Source: Streptomyces nymphaeiformis
GTDB lineage: Bacteria; Actinomycetota; Actinomycetes; Streptomycetales; Streptomycetaceae
Reading direction: 5' to 3'
DNA length: 64,000 bases
Assembly (NCBI RefSeq): GCF_014203895.1
Contig: NZ_JACHJY010000010.1
Location: 124,001 to 188,000 of the forward strand
Below are positions 48,701 through 56,457 of this stretch, piece after piece. Within the stretch, counting starts at the first letter, position 1; the number at the start of each line of letters is the position of its first letter. Made by a program: the position numbers and the translations under genes. The notes under the pieces are model-generated. The model was not told the DNA's origin. It worked only from the letters and a program-made list of their open reading frames with translations, and searched no databases.

Positions 48701-48853
48701 ACCTCGCCCCGGCTCACCGGGGCCTCCGCGACCCTGCCCGTGAACGTCGACGTGACCGGCGCCAAGCACGTCCGGCTGAAGATCACGGACACCAACGGGT
48801 CGAAGAGCGGCGACCACGGCGACTGGGCGGCGGCCCGCTTCGGCTGCGCCTGA
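45797..48853 (+). CDS. secreted glycoside hydrolase family 31 enzyme with NEW3 and NPCBM domains
   Basis: A 1018-residue exported protein. A signal peptide (cleavage near ATA-APS, about 32) precedes an N-terminal beta-domain. The GH31 barrel has nucleophile Asp359 (AKLDVAWVG, in place of the common WxDMNE) and acid/base Asp410 (WSGDQSGSW). Beta-sandwiches follow, then an NPCBM-associated NEW3 domain (about 770-865, LDAPAGWQVTPAAP), and finally an NPCBM/NEW2 carbohydrate-binding domain (about 875-1018, TYAKGIGAHADSDIEVYLGG). GH31 enzymes release alpha-glucose, alpha-xylose or alpha-galactose residues; the substrate here is not evident. Terminators lie on both sides, so it is an isolated unit between mshC and the PAC2 gene. 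Confidence 0.88.
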   Translation: MQSSMRMRAAAVGALLGFVATLAGPGATATAAPSDTTVGEVTGFAADGAVYRLTAGHTEARVSFVTADTFRIELAPDGKFTDPTGSDITLPQGPPPATHWRDLGDRYELATAEVTLRATKSPLRFSAVRADGTPLWTETQGLTWNQDRTVQTLARGADEQFYGAGMQNGRGNTSHRGKTVEVGVDYNWNDGGHPNSVPFYLSSAGYGVYRNTYAPNTYVFGEPVTTTAREQRFDAYYFTGDGKDAVKDVIGQYTRLTGKPFMPPVYGLEIGDSDCYLHNANRGERHTLDALKVADGYVANDMPNGWMLVNDGYGCGYENLAETTAGLGERDMKLGLWTEDGIDKLADQVKAGQRVAKLDVAWVGSGYKFALDGCKDAHAGIEANSDARGFTWAPESWSGAQRCGVQWSGDQSGSWEYIRWQIPTYAGASMSGLAYTTGDVDGIFGGSAKTYTRDLQWKTFLPVTMTMDGWAANDKQPFRYGEPYTTINRASLKLHEALLPYIYSHAYRATKTGVGLARPLALEYPDDPKAATEAAKYEFLSGEDFLVAPVYRDAVERDGIYLPKGTWIDYWNGRVHEGPVTLDHYSAPLDTLPLFVRAGAAVPMWPGSVRSYQDRAPGDPIAWDVYPKGSSSFELYEDDGVTREHRTGRYATQRADVGAPEAGRGDVTVRVGASTGSYTGKPAARPYAFTVHTGDAPDAVKLDGRPLPALTSRAAFDAAAQGWWYDRDERGGVVRVKTAALSTDRAFELRLTGTSAVGGAVPGASAVLAAPTGQELGAGTPGTVAVDVTAGTRDATDVRVSLDAPAGWQVTPAAPIARVPAGTTRRVEVAVTPAADAKPGEATLTATARHRAAGTDRTAVQRFAVGAMPPAPTADAWASDLAWLRATNGWGPAERDRSNGESAAGDGHALTLAGQTYAKGIGAHADSDIEVYLGGRCTTFTADVGIDDEINGYGDVAFSVEADGRVLWTSPRLTGASATLPVNVDVTGAKHVRLKITDTNGSKSGDHGDWAAARFGCA

Positions 48854-48860
48854 CGCACGA

Positions 48861-48892
48861 ACGGGAGGGGCGCCCTCGGGCACCCCTCCCGT
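48861..48892. terminator. bidirectional terminator after GH31 gene
   Basis: ACGGGAGGGG pairs with CCCCTCCCGT, with an inner GCCC/GGGC, between the convergent GH31 and PAC2 genes. Confidence 0.78.
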
Positions 48893-48901
48893 TCCGTCCG
48901 T

Positions 48902-49978
48902 CTACTCTCCGGTCTCGCCGTCGGGCCCTTCGCCGGATTCCTCGGAAGGACCTTCGTCGGCGTCCGTTCCGGCATCCGTCCCGGCATCCGTCCCGGCGTC
49001 CGTCCCGGCATCCGTCCCGGCGTCCGCCCCCGGCACCGACTCCGGGCCCGGCTGCTCCGGCTTCGGCGGCCGCGTCCGGCCGCTCCCGGGGTCCCGCAGG
49101 AACTCGCCGCCCTCGGTCGCGACCCCCGGGCCCGTGCCCGGCTCGCGCCGCCGCAGATAGCGCTCGAACTCGCGGGCGATCGCCTCGCCCGAGGCCTCCG
49201 GCAGCTCCGCCGTGTCCCGCGCCTCCTCCAGGGTCTGCACGTACTCGGCGACCTCGCTGTCCTCGGCGGCCAGCTGGTCCACGCCCAGCTGCCAGGCCCG
49301 CGCGTCCTCCGGCAGCTCGCCCAGCGGGATGCGCAGCCCGATCAGGTCCTCCAGGCGGTTGAGCAGCGCCAGGGTCGCCTTCGGGTTCGGCGGCTGCGAC
49401 ACGTAGTGCGGCACCGCCGCCCACAGGCTCACCGCCGGCACGCCCGCGTGCGTGCACGCCTCCTGGAGGATGCCCACGATGCCCGTCGGGCCCTCGTACC
49501 GGGTCTCCTCCAGGTCCATCGTCCGCGCCAGGTCGGGATCGGAGGTCACTCCGCTGACCGGGACCGGACGGGTGTGCGGGGTGTCCCCGAGCAGCGCGCC
49601 CAGGATCACCACCATCTCCACGCCCAGCTCGTGCGCGAAGCCCAGCAGCTCGTTGCAGAAGGAGCGCCAGCGCATCGACGGCTCGATCCCGCGCACGAGC
49701 ACCAGGTCGCGGGGCTTCTCGCCGCCGACCCGGACCACGGAGAGCCGGGTCGTCGGCCAGGTGATCTTCCGGACGCCGTTGTCCAGGAAGACGGTGGGCC
49801 GGTTGACCTGGAAGTCGTAGTAGTCCTCGGCGTCGAGCGCCGCGAAGACCTCGCCCTTCCATTCCCGGTCCAGGTGGGCGACCGCGGTGGAGGCGGCGTC
49901 GCCGGCGTCGTTCCAGCCCTCGAACGCGGCCACCATGACCGGGTCGATCAGCTCGGGTACCCCCTCGAGCTCGATCAC
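48902..49978 (-). CDS. PAC2-family protein
   Basis: A 358-residue protein of the PAC2 (proteasome-assembly-chaperone-like) family: IDPVMVAAFEGWNDAGDAASTAVAHL at the N-terminus, RPTVFLDNGVRKITWPTTRLSVVRV, VEMVVILGALLGDTPHTRPVPV and GVPAVSLWAAVPHYVSQPPNPKATLALLNRLEDLIG. Actinomycetes have proteasomes, but a chaperone role for these proteins has not been settled, so the function is open. The C-terminus is disordered with five GTDA repeats and an acidic end. GTG start 49978 with a strong AAGGAGG site. Confidence 0.88.
   Translation of the reverse strand: MIELEGVPELIDPVMVAAFEGWNDAGDAASTAVAHLDREWKGEVFAALDAEDYYDFQVNRPTVFLDNGVRKITWPTTRLSVVRVGGEKPRDLVLVRGIEPSMRWRSFCNELLGFAHELGVEMVVILGALLGDTPHTRPVPVSGVTSDPDLARTMDLEETRYEGPTGIVGILQEACTHAGVPAVSLWAAVPHYVSQPPNPKATLALLNRLEDLIGLRIPLGELPEDARAWQLGVDQLAAEDSEVAEYVQTLEEARDTAELPEASGEAIAREFERYLRRREPGTGPGVATEGGEFLRDPGSGRTRPPKPEQPGPESVPGADAGTDAGTDAGTDAGTDAGTDADEGPSEESGEGPDGETGE
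48958..49026 (-). repeat. 12-bp tandem repeat encoding Gly-Thr-Asp-Ala
   Basis: About five to six near-identical 12-bp units (GGC[AG]TCCGTCCC on the plus strand) encode the GTDA repeats at the C-terminal end of the PAC2 protein. Boundaries approximate. Confidence 0.8.
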
Positions 49979-50120
49979 CCAGCGCCTCCTTATTCGAAGT
50001 TCCTGTCGTACGGCCCCACCTTACGGCTTTCCGGCGGGCCGCCCGCAGTCCCGGGACGTCCCCGAAAACCCGTGCGGCCTTGATCGACTACCCAGGAACT
50101 CGCCTCCGCACACGGCGGAG

Positions 50121-51182
50121 TCACTCCTCCCACAGGGTGCTCGGCGCCTCCCTCCGCACCACCGGCGCGATCTCCTCGGCGAAGCGCTGGAGGGTCTCCT
50201 GCTGCTCGGCCGTCGACTGGCCGAAGGCGTCGACCGTGACGGACTGCAGGTCGTGCCCGTAGTGCGCGTGCCAGCCGAGGATCTTGTCGATGATCTGCTG
50301 CGGCGAGCCGATCAGCTGGGGGCCGTCCGCGACGGCGTCCTCGATCGTGCGGAACGGGGTGTTGTACCCGGCCTTGCCCTCCAGGTCCGGCCTGAAGCTC
50401 TGCCGCACCTTCGCCTCGTACAGCTCCTTGTACCGGGCGATCGCCTGCTCGGGGGTGTCGGCGATGAGCAGCCCCCCGGAACCGGCCGCCACGCGCGCGT
50501 GGGCCGGATCGTGCCCGTACTCCTCGAACTTCTCGCGGTAGTGGGCGATGAGTCGCGTGTACGCCTCGCGCGGCTGGATCGCGTTGGCGGTGAAGAGCGG
50601 ATCGCCGTGCTTGGCCGCGAGCTCGGGGGAGCGGAGGCTGGTGGCCGAGCCGTGCCAGATCCGGGGCGGACCGGCGTACGGCCGGGGGACCGTGGTCACG
50701 TTCTTCAGCGGCGGCCGGAACTCTCCCTCCCAGTCGACGCCCTCCTCCGTCCAGAGCCGGCGAAGGAGCTCGTACTTCTCCTTCTGGAGGTCCCACTGCC
50801 GCTCCTCGTCCAGGCCGAAGAGGTCGAAGTGGCCGGCCTCCGCGCCCTTGCCGACGACGAGTTCGAGCCGGCCCCGGGAGAGCTGGTCGAGCGTCGCGTA
50901 GTCCTCGGCGACCCGGACGGGGTCGAGGATCGCGACGACGGTGACACCGGTGAGCAGCCTGATCCGGCGGGTGCGGGCGGCCAGCGCGGCCAGCAGCACG
51001 GTCGGGGAGGAGGAGAGGAACGCGCCCGCGTGCCGCTCGCCGACCGCGTACGCGTCGAAGCCGAGGCGTTCGGCGGTCTCGCCGAGGGTGACGACCTGCT
51101 CCAACCGGTCGGCGGCGGACAGCAGTTCGCCGGTGATCGGGTGCGGGGAGTGGTGGACGATCGAGAGCACCTGAAACTTCAT
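50121..51182 (-). CDS. LLM-class flavin-dependent oxidoreductase
   Basis: A 353-residue luciferase-like protein: MKFQVLSIVHHSPHPITGELLSAADRL N-terminus, AYAVGERHAGAFLSSSPTVLLAALAARTRRIRLLTGVTVV, and YATLDQLSRGRLELVVGKGAEAGHFDLFG. The ERH and GRLELVVGKG patterns fit the FMN-dependent subgroup related to bacterial luciferase alpha chains and alkane monooxygenases. Substrate unknown. The ATG at 51182 is used; the long upstream frame is a shadow of glpD. The gene lies downstream of glpD on the same strand but beyond a terminator, and CAGAGT seven bases before the ATG may be its own -10. Confidence 0.85.
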   Translation of the reverse strand: MKFQVLSIVHHSPHPITGELLSAADRLEQVVTLGETAERLGFDAYAVGERHAGAFLSSSPTVLLAALAARTRRIRLLTGVTVVAILDPVRVAEDYATLDQLSRGRLELVVGKGAEAGHFDLFGLDEERQWDLQKEKYELLRRLWTEEGVDWEGEFRPPLKNVTTVPRPYAGPPRIWHGSATSLRSPELAAKHGDPLFTANAIQPREAYTRLIAHYREKFEEYGHDPAHARVAAGSGGLLIADTPEQAIARYKELYEAKVRQSFRPDLEGKAGYNTPFRTIEDAVADGPQLIGSPQQIIDKILGWHAHYGHDLQSVTVDAFGQSTAEQQETLQRFAEEIAPVVRREAPSTLWEE

Positions 51183-51238
51183 GCACCCCACTCTGCGCGC
51201 CGAGTGTTGCGGCCGTGTGGACGGCGCATGGCACGCGT

Positions 51239-51271
51239 CAGGGGCGGCCCCTCGAAGAGGAACCGCCCCTG
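51239..51271 (-). terminator. terminator of the glycerol operon
   Basis: CAGGGGCGG pairs with CCGCCCCTG; the loop contains a further CCTC-GAA-GAGG stem. It lies just downstream of glpD. Confidence 0.75.
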
Positions 51272-51283
51272 CGCACGCGGGAG

Positions 51284-52888
51284 TTACTTCCGCAGCATCG
51301 ACTCGACGCCGGCGCGGATCTCGTCCGTCGCGAGACCGCGGATGGTCAGGGTCGTACGGCGGCGCAGCACGTCGTCCGCCGTCTCGGCCCACTCGTGGTC
51401 GCGGGCGTAGGCGACCTGCGCCCAGATCTCCGGCGCGTCCGGGTGGATCCGGCGGGCGAGCTCCGGGTCCTCGTTCGCCATGCGGGCGATGTCGAAGGAG
51501 AGCGAGCCGTAGTGCGTGGCCAGGTGCTTGGCGGTGTCGGCGGCCATCCGGGGACCGGGCGCCGGGCCGTCGACGAGCAGCCGGTGGGCGACCGCGTTCG
51601 GGTTGGCTATGCCGGGCAGCGGCAGCCGCTTCGGCAGCGCCGACACCGGCTCGTAGTCCTCGCCGAGCGGGCGGCCGGGGAGCTGCTCCAGCTTCTTCAT
51701 GACCGTGCGGCCGATGTGGCGGAAGGTCGTCCACTTGCCGCCGGCCACCGACAGCATGCCGCCGCGACCCTCGGTGACGACCGTCTCGCGCTTGGCCTTG
51801 GACGTGTCGCCGGGACCGCCCGGGAGCACCCGCAGACCGGCGAAGGAGTACGTGATCAGGTCGCGGGAGAGCTGCTGGTCGCGGATGGAGAAGGCGGCCT
51901 CGTCCAGGATCTGGGCGGTGTCCTTCTCGGTGACCTCGACCTGGCCGGGGTCGCCCTCGTACTCCTCGTCGGTGGTGCCGAGGAGCAGCATGTCCTCCCA
52001 GGGGAGGGCGAAGGTGATGCGGTACTTGTCGATCGGGGTGGCCAGCGCGGCCTTCCACGGGGAGGTCCGCTTGAGGACCAGGTGCGCGCCCTTGGAGAGG
52101 CGGATGGAGGGGGCCGCGTTCGGGTCCTCCATCTTGCGCAGGTGGTCGACCCACGGGCCGGTCGCGTTCAGCACGAGACGGGCGTCGACGCCGAACTCGT
52201 CGCCGGTGGTGCGGTCCTTCAGCTCCGCGCCGGTGACCCGGCCGCGGGTGAAGCGGAGCCCGGTGACCTCGGCGTGGTTGAGGACGGTGGCGCCGGCGTC
52301 GACGGCGGCGCGGACGGTCATGAGCGCCATCCGGGCGTCGTTCATCTGGTCGTCGCCGTAGACGGCGACGGCCTTCAGGTTGTCGGTGCGCAGCTCCGGC
52401 ACGTCCTGGGCGGCCTTGGCGGGGGAGAGCAGGTGCCCGACGCCGTCGCCGAAGGCCGAGAGGGCGCTGTAGGCGAAGACGCCGGCGCCGAGCTTGGCCG
52501 CGCCGTGCGGGCCGCCCTTGTAGACGGGCAGGTAGAAGGTGAGCGGGTTGGCGAGGTGCGGTGCCACCTGGCGGGAGACCGCACGCCGCTCGAAGTGGTT
52601 CTCCGCCACCAGCTTCACCGCGCCGGTCTGCAGGTAGCGCAGGCCGCCGTGGAGGAGCTTGGAGGAGGCGGAGGAGGTGGCGCCGGCGAAGTCGCCGGCG
52701 TCCACCAGGGCCACCCGCAGGCCCGACTGCGCGGCGTGCCAGGCGGTGGAGATGCCCAGGATGCCGCCGCCGATCACCAGGAGGTCGTACGTCGCCTTGG
52801 AAAGCTGTTCCCGGGTCTCGGCGCGGCTCGGCAGGGAACCGGCAGCCGGGTGCGTCCCGAGGGCAGGGACGCTCTGCAGGGTGGTCAT
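51284..52888 (-). CDS. glpD: glycerol-3-phosphate dehydrogenase (FAD, respiratory)
   Basis: A 534-residue membrane-associated flavoenzyme oxidising glycerol 3-phosphate to dihydroxyacetone phosphate and feeding the quinone pool. The N-terminal FAD fold YDLLVIGGGILGISTAWHAA (GxGxxG 40-45) is followed by the GlpD signature FAGATSSASSKLLHGGLRYLQ. Other family blocks are IRLSKGAHLVL and LLGTTDEEYEGDP. The C-terminal DAO_C-like region (AEIWAQVAYARDHEWAETADDVLRRRTTL) is present. It is last of glpF-glpK-glpD, 6 bp after glpK. ATG 52888 with GAGGAGTAATACG. Transcription probably starts upstream of glpF under GylR. Confidence 0.95.
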   Translation of the reverse strand: MTTLQSVPALGTHPAAGSLPSRAETREQLSKATYDLLVIGGGILGISTAWHAAQSGLRVALVDAGDFAGATSSASSKLLHGGLRYLQTGAVKLVAENHFERRAVSRQVAPHLANPLTFYLPVYKGGPHGAAKLGAGVFAYSALSAFGDGVGHLLSPAKAAQDVPELRTDNLKAVAVYGDDQMNDARMALMTVRAAVDAGATVLNHAEVTGLRFTRGRVTGAELKDRTTGDEFGVDARLVLNATGPWVDHLRKMEDPNAAPSIRLSKGAHLVLKRTSPWKAALATPIDKYRITFALPWEDMLLLGTTDEEYEGDPGQVEVTEKDTAQILDEAAFSIRDQQLSRDLITYSFAGLRVLPGGPGDTSKAKRETVVTEGRGGMLSVAGGKWTTFRHIGRTVMKKLEQLPGRPLGEDYEPVSALPKRLPLPGIANPNAVAHRLLVDGPAPGPRMAADTAKHLATHYGSLSFDIARMANEDPELARRIHPDAPEIWAQVAYARDHEWAETADDVLRRRTTLTIRGLATDEIRAGVESMLRK

Positions 52889-52894
52889 CTCGTA

Positions 52895-54427
52895 TTACTC
52901 CTCGGTCGAATCATCGAGCCAGCCCATGGAGCGTTCGACGGCCTTGAGCCAGCTCTTGTACTCGCGGTCACGCTTGTCGGCGTCCATGCGAGGGGTCCAT
53001 TCCGCCGCCCGGCGCCAGTTGGCGCGCAGCGCGTCGGTGTCCGGCCAGAAGCCGACGGCCAGACCGGCGGCGTAGGCGGCGCCGAGGCAGGTGGTCTCGG
53101 CGACCATCGGACGCACGACGGGCGCGTCCAGGAAGTCCGAGAGGGTCTGCATCAGCAGGTTGTTGGAGGTCATGCCGCCGTCGACCTTGAGCGCGGTCAG
53201 CTCGACGCCGGAGTCCTTCGTCATGGCGTCGGTGATCTCGCGGGTCTGCCAGGCGGTGGCCTCCAGGACGGCGCGGGCGATGTGCGCCTTGGTGACGTAC
53301 CGGGTGAGGCCGGCGATGACGCCGCGGGCGTCGGAGCGCCAGTACGGGGCGAACAGGCCGGAGAAGGCCGGCACGAAGTAGGCGCCGCCGTTGTCCTCGA
53401 CCGAGGACGCGAGGGTCTCGATCTCGGCGGCGGACTTGATCAGGCCCATCTGGTCGCGCATCCACTGCACCAGGGAACCGGTGACGGCGATCGAGCCCTC
53501 CAGGGCGTAGACCGGCTTCGCGTCGCCGATCTGGTAGCCGACCGTGGTCAGCAGGCCGCTGTAGGAGTTGATGATCTTGTCGCCGGTGTTCATCAGCATG
53601 AAGGTGCCGGTGCCGTACGTGGACTTGGCCTCGCCCTCGGCGAAACACGTCTGGCCGAACAGGGCGGCCTGCTGGTCGCCGAGCGCGGAGGCGACCGGGA
53701 CGCCGTCGAGGATGCCGCCCTTGACCGTGCCGTACACCTCGGCGGAGGAGCGGATCTCCGGCAGCACGGCGGCCGGGATCTCCATGGACTGCAGGATCTT
53801 CTCGTCCCAGGTCATGGTGTGGAGGTTCATCAGCATGGTGCGGGAGGCGTTGGTGACGTCGGTGACGTGGTGGCCGCCGTCGACGCCGCCCGTGAGGTTC
53901 CAGATGACCCAGGAGTCCATGGTGCCGAAGAGGATGTCGCCGCGCTCGGCGCGCTCGCGCAGGCCCTCGACGTTGTCGAGCAGCCAGCGGACCTTCGGGC
54001 CGGAGAAGTAGCTCGCGAGGGGCAGGCCGGTCTCGCGGCGGAAGCGGTCCTGGCCGACGTTGCGGCCGAGCTCCTTGCAGAGGGCGTCGGTGCGGGTGTC
54101 CTGCCAGACGAGGGCGTTGTGGACGGGCTCACCGGTGTTCTTGTCCCAGAGCAGCGTGGTCTCGCGCTGGTTGGTGATGCCGATGGCCTTGACGTCCGCG
54201 GCGGTGATGTTGCCCTTCTCCAGGGCGCCGGCGACGACCTCCTGGACGTTGGCCCAGATCTCGGCGGCGTCGTGCTCGACCCAGCCCGGCTTCGGGAAGA
54301 TCTGCTCGTGCTCCTTCTGGTCGACCGAGACGATCCGGCCGTCCTTGTCGAAGACGATGCAGCGCGAGGAGGTGGTGCCCTGGTCGATGGCCGCGATGAA
54401 GGGGCCGGAGGTGTGTGCGTCGGTCAC
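52895..54427 (-). CDS. glpK: glycerol kinase
   Basis: A 510-residue FGGY-family kinase phosphorylating glycerol to glycerol 3-phosphate. The N-terminal ATP-fold reads AAIDQGTTSSRCIVFDKDGRIV; other signatures are TNQRETTLLWDKNTGEP, DSWVIWNLTGG, ALGDQQAALFGQTCF, the FGGY box GSLVQWMRDQMGLI region and KVDGGMTSNNLLMQ. GTG 54427 (MTDAHTSGPF) is preferred over the TTG four codons earlier, because the TTGGAG at that TTG provides the ribosome site. It is the second gene of the glycerol operon, 35 bp after glpF. The nearby glpD and the glycerol facilitator complete the uptake route. Confidence 0.95.
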   Translation of the reverse strand: MTDAHTSGPFIAAIDQGTTSSRCIVFDKDGRIVSVDQKEHEQIFPKPGWVEHDAAEIWANVQEVVAGALEKGNITAADVKAIGITNQRETTLLWDKNTGEPVHNALVWQDTRTDALCKELGRNVGQDRFRRETGLPLASYFSGPKVRWLLDNVEGLRERAERGDILFGTMDSWVIWNLTGGVDGGHHVTDVTNASRTMLMNLHTMTWDEKILQSMEIPAAVLPEIRSSAEVYGTVKGGILDGVPVASALGDQQAALFGQTCFAEGEAKSTYGTGTFMLMNTGDKIINSYSGLLTTVGYQIGDAKPVYALEGSIAVTGSLVQWMRDQMGLIKSAAEIETLASSVEDNGGAYFVPAFSGLFAPYWRSDARGVIAGLTRYVTKAHIARAVLEATAWQTREITDAMTKDSGVELTALKVDGGMTSNNLLMQTLSDFLDAPVVRPMVAETTCLGAAYAAGLAVGFWPDTDALRANWRRAAEWTPRMDADKRDREYKSWLKAVERSMGWLDDSTEE

Positions 54428-54462
54428 GGTGTGCTCCAAGGGAAGTCTGGAAGAAGGACGGC

Positions 54463-55221
54463 TCAGGCGAACGCGATGTTGTAGATACCCGCCGCGAGGG
54501 CGCCACCGATCAGCGGACCGGCGACCGGGATCCAGGAGTAGCTCCAGTCGGAGCCGCCCTTGTTCGGCAGCGGGAGCAGGGCGTGCACGATGCGCGGGCC
54601 GAGGTCACGGGCCGGGTTGATGGCGTAACCGGTCGGGCCGCCGAGCGAGAGGCCGATGGAGACCACGACGAAAGCGGTGATCAGGGCGCCGAGGACGCCG
54701 AGGCCCTTGCCGCTGTCGTTCAGGCCCTGGGTGAGCACGGCCAGGACCAGCACGACGGTGCCGATGATCTCGGTGGCCAGGTTCTGCCAGGTGTTACGGA
54801 TCTCGGGGCCCGTGGAGAAGACGCCGAGCACCGGGCCGGGTCCCTCGATCGGCTTCTCGCCGACGGTCTCCGGGTCCGTGAGGTGCGCCTGGAACTGGCC
54901 GTAGTAGGCCACCCAGACCAGCGCCGCGCCGATCATCGCGCCGAGCATCTGGCCGGCGATGTAGACCGGGACGTTGCTCCAGTCCCCGTCCTTGATCGCG
55001 ATGGCGATCGTGACGGCGGGGTTCAGATGGGCGCCCGAGAGGGAAGCGGTCATGTAGACCGCCGTCATGACGGCGAAGCCCCACCCGAAGGCGATCGCGA
55101 GCCAGCCCGCGTTGCGGGCCTTGGAGTTCTTGAGCGTGACGGCGGCGCACACACCGCCGCCGAGCAGAATGAGTACGGCGGTACCGATGGTCTCGCCGAG
55201 GAAGATGTCGGAGCTGGGCAC
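54463..55221 (-). CDS. glpF: glycerol uptake facilitator (aquaglyceroporin)
   Basis: A 252-residue MIP-family channel with six membrane helices and two half-helices ending in the NPA motifs: SGAHLNPAVTIA (67-69) and GYAINPARDLGPR (202-204). The Asp after the second NPAR is the feature separating glycerol facilitators from water-only aquaporins. GTG start 55221. First gene of the gyl/glp operon, with a GylR-type palindrome at 55347-55363 about 125 bp upstream. It admits glycerol for phosphorylation by GlpK. Confidence 0.95.
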   Translation of the reverse strand: MPSSDIFLGETIGTAVLILLGGGVCAAVTLKNSKARNAGWLAIAFGWGFAVMTAVYMTASLSGAHLNPAVTIAIAIKDGDWSNVPVYIAGQMLGAMIGAALVWVAYYGQFQAHLTDPETVGEKPIEGPGPVLGVFSTGPEIRNTWQNLATEIIGTVVLVLAVLTQGLNDSGKGLGVLGALITAFVVVSIGLSLGGPTGYAINPARDLGPRIVHALLPLPNKGGSDWSYSWIPVAGPLIGGALAAGIYNIAFA

Positions 55222-55346
55222 CCGCGACTCCTTTGTCCTTCGTCCAGGGGAAGGCGAACCCCGGGTCCCTCCGGTGGTCCGCGCCCTCGTGTGAGGGCGT
55301 TGCCGGCCCTTGGCACTGTGACACCTTAGCGCGATTGCCGGTAGGT

Positions 55347-55363
55347 GTTCGACAATGCCGACC
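55347..55363. promoter_or_regulatory. candidate GylR operator at the glpFKD promoter
   Basis: GTTCGACAATGCCGACC matches 15 of 17 bases of the palindrome before gylR (56458-56474). It is probably the GylR binding site that keeps the glycerol operon off without inducer. Confidence 0.65.
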
Positions 55364-55415
55364 GATGAACGGAAGTTTTGCCCCGGGGTTAACAGCGCGT
55401 CAAGGGTCTGGGAAG

Positions 55416-55454
55416 TGAAAAACCCGCCGATAACGCGATCGTTACCGGCGGGTT
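55416..55454 (-). terminator. terminator of gylR
   Basis: Minus strand: AACCCGCCGGTAACG-ATCG-CGTTATCGGCGGGTT (one mismatch), then TTTTTC. Intrinsic type, oriented for gylR transcription. Confidence 0.82.
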
Positions 55455-55496
55455 CGGTTCTGCTGTACGGGCTGCCGCACGCGGTCGTACGGAGGG

Positions 55497-55665
55497 TGGC
55501 CGGGCCGCGCTCGCACGGGCGGGTCGGGGCCGCGCTCGTGCGGGCGGGTCGGGGCCGCGCTCGTGCGGAAGGCGGGGCCGCGCTCGTACGGGAGGGCAGG
55601 GGTGCGGCCGTACGTAAGGCAAGGGTGCGCTCGTACGGAAGGCGGGGGTGCGCCCGTGCGGGCTC
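55497..55665. repeat. array of about seven degenerate 22-25-bp repeats
   Basis: Units of the form GGGGCCGCGCTCGTGCGGGC plus a few bases, starting at roughly 55502, 55525, 55550, 55573, 55598, 55621 and 55643. Variation is mostly in CGTGCGG versus CGTACGG. Non-coding, directly after the gylR stop codon. Confidence 0.7.
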
Positions 55666-56430
55666 TCAGAAGCGGCCGGCCCCCAGGTCCCGGGAGACCG
55701 CGCGGGCGCAGTCCCGCACCGCCGCCACCAGCTCCGGGCGCAGCTCCCCGCCCGGGCAGACCCGCTCCACGGCGCCCGTGACCGCCACCGCGCCCACCGG
55801 CATCCGCCGCCGGTCGTGGATCGGCGCCGCCACCGAGGCCACGCCCTCCCAGGTCTCCTCCACGTCCGCCGCCCAGCCCCGGGCCCGCGTCATGTCGAGC
55901 AGCGACTCGAAATCGCCCAGCTCCGTGGTCGTCCGGGGCGTGAACGCCTCCCGCTCGACCTCCAGGACCTCGCTGTGCGCCACCGGGTCGTACGCCGAGA
56001 GGACCTTGCCGAGCGCCGTGGAGTGCAGCGGCTGCATGGCCCCCACCTCCAGGACCTGGCGGCTGTCGTCCGGCCGGAAGACGTGGTGCACGATCAGCAC
56101 GCCCCGCTGGTGCAGCACCCCCAGGTGCACGCTCTCGCCGCTGGACCGGGCCAGGTCGTCCGTCCAGACCAGGGCGCGCGCCCGCAGCTCGTGCACGTCC
56201 AGATAGCTGTTGCCGAGCCGCAGCAGCTCCGCGCCCAGCTGGTAGCGGCCCGAGGCCGCGTCCTGCTCCACGAAGCCCTCCGCCTGGAGGGTGCGCAGGA
56301 TGCCGTGGGCCGTTCCCTTGGCGAGCCCGAGCGAGGACGCGATGTCGGACAGACCGAGCCGGCGCTCGCCACCCGCGAGCAGTCGCAGCATGGCCGCCGC
56401 TCGTTCAAGCGACTGGATGTTCTTCGCCAT
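55666..56430 (-). CDS. gylR: IclR-family glycerol operon regulator
   Basis: A 254-residue IclR regulator, the same length as the GylR of S. coelicolor as I recall it. The winged helix is LSDIASSLGLAKGTAHGILRTLQAEGFVEQDAASGRYQLG (about 27-66). The ligand GAF-like domain includes MQPLHSTALGKVLSAY and VASVAAPIHDRRRMPVGAVAVTG. It represses the divergently controlled glpFKD operon and itself; glycerol 3-phosphate is the expected inducer. ATG 56430 (MAKNIQSLERAAAMLRLL) is taken over the 56466 start, which lies on the operator. Both its own promoter and that of glpF carry the same 17-bp palindrome. Confidence 0.95.
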   Translation of the reverse strand: MAKNIQSLERAAAMLRLLAGGERRLGLSDIASSLGLAKGTAHGILRTLQAEGFVEQDAASGRYQLGAELLRLGNSYLDVHELRARALVWTDDLARSSGESVHLGVLHQRGVLIVHHVFRPDDSRQVLEVGAMQPLHSTALGKVLSAYDPVAHSEVLEVEREAFTPRTTTELGDFESLLDMTRARGWAADVEETWEGVASVAAPIHDRRRMPVGAVAVTGAVERVCPGGELRPELVAAVRDCARAVSRDLGAGRF

Positions 56431-56457
56431 CGCCCGGCCCCTCACCCTTCTCACACT

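Larger units (their letters stand above)
55222..55665. other. 444-bp intergenic region between glpF and gylR
   Basis: Contains, from the glpF side: the glpF leader, a candidate GylR operator (55347-55363), a minus-strand terminator for gylR with U-run (55416-55454), and an array of degenerate GC-rich repeats running up to the gylR stop (about 55497-55665). No gene was found. Confidence 0.8.

Noticed and set aside
55497..55665. CRISPR array
   Set aside because: Units are contiguous and degenerate, with no unique spacers and no cas genes.
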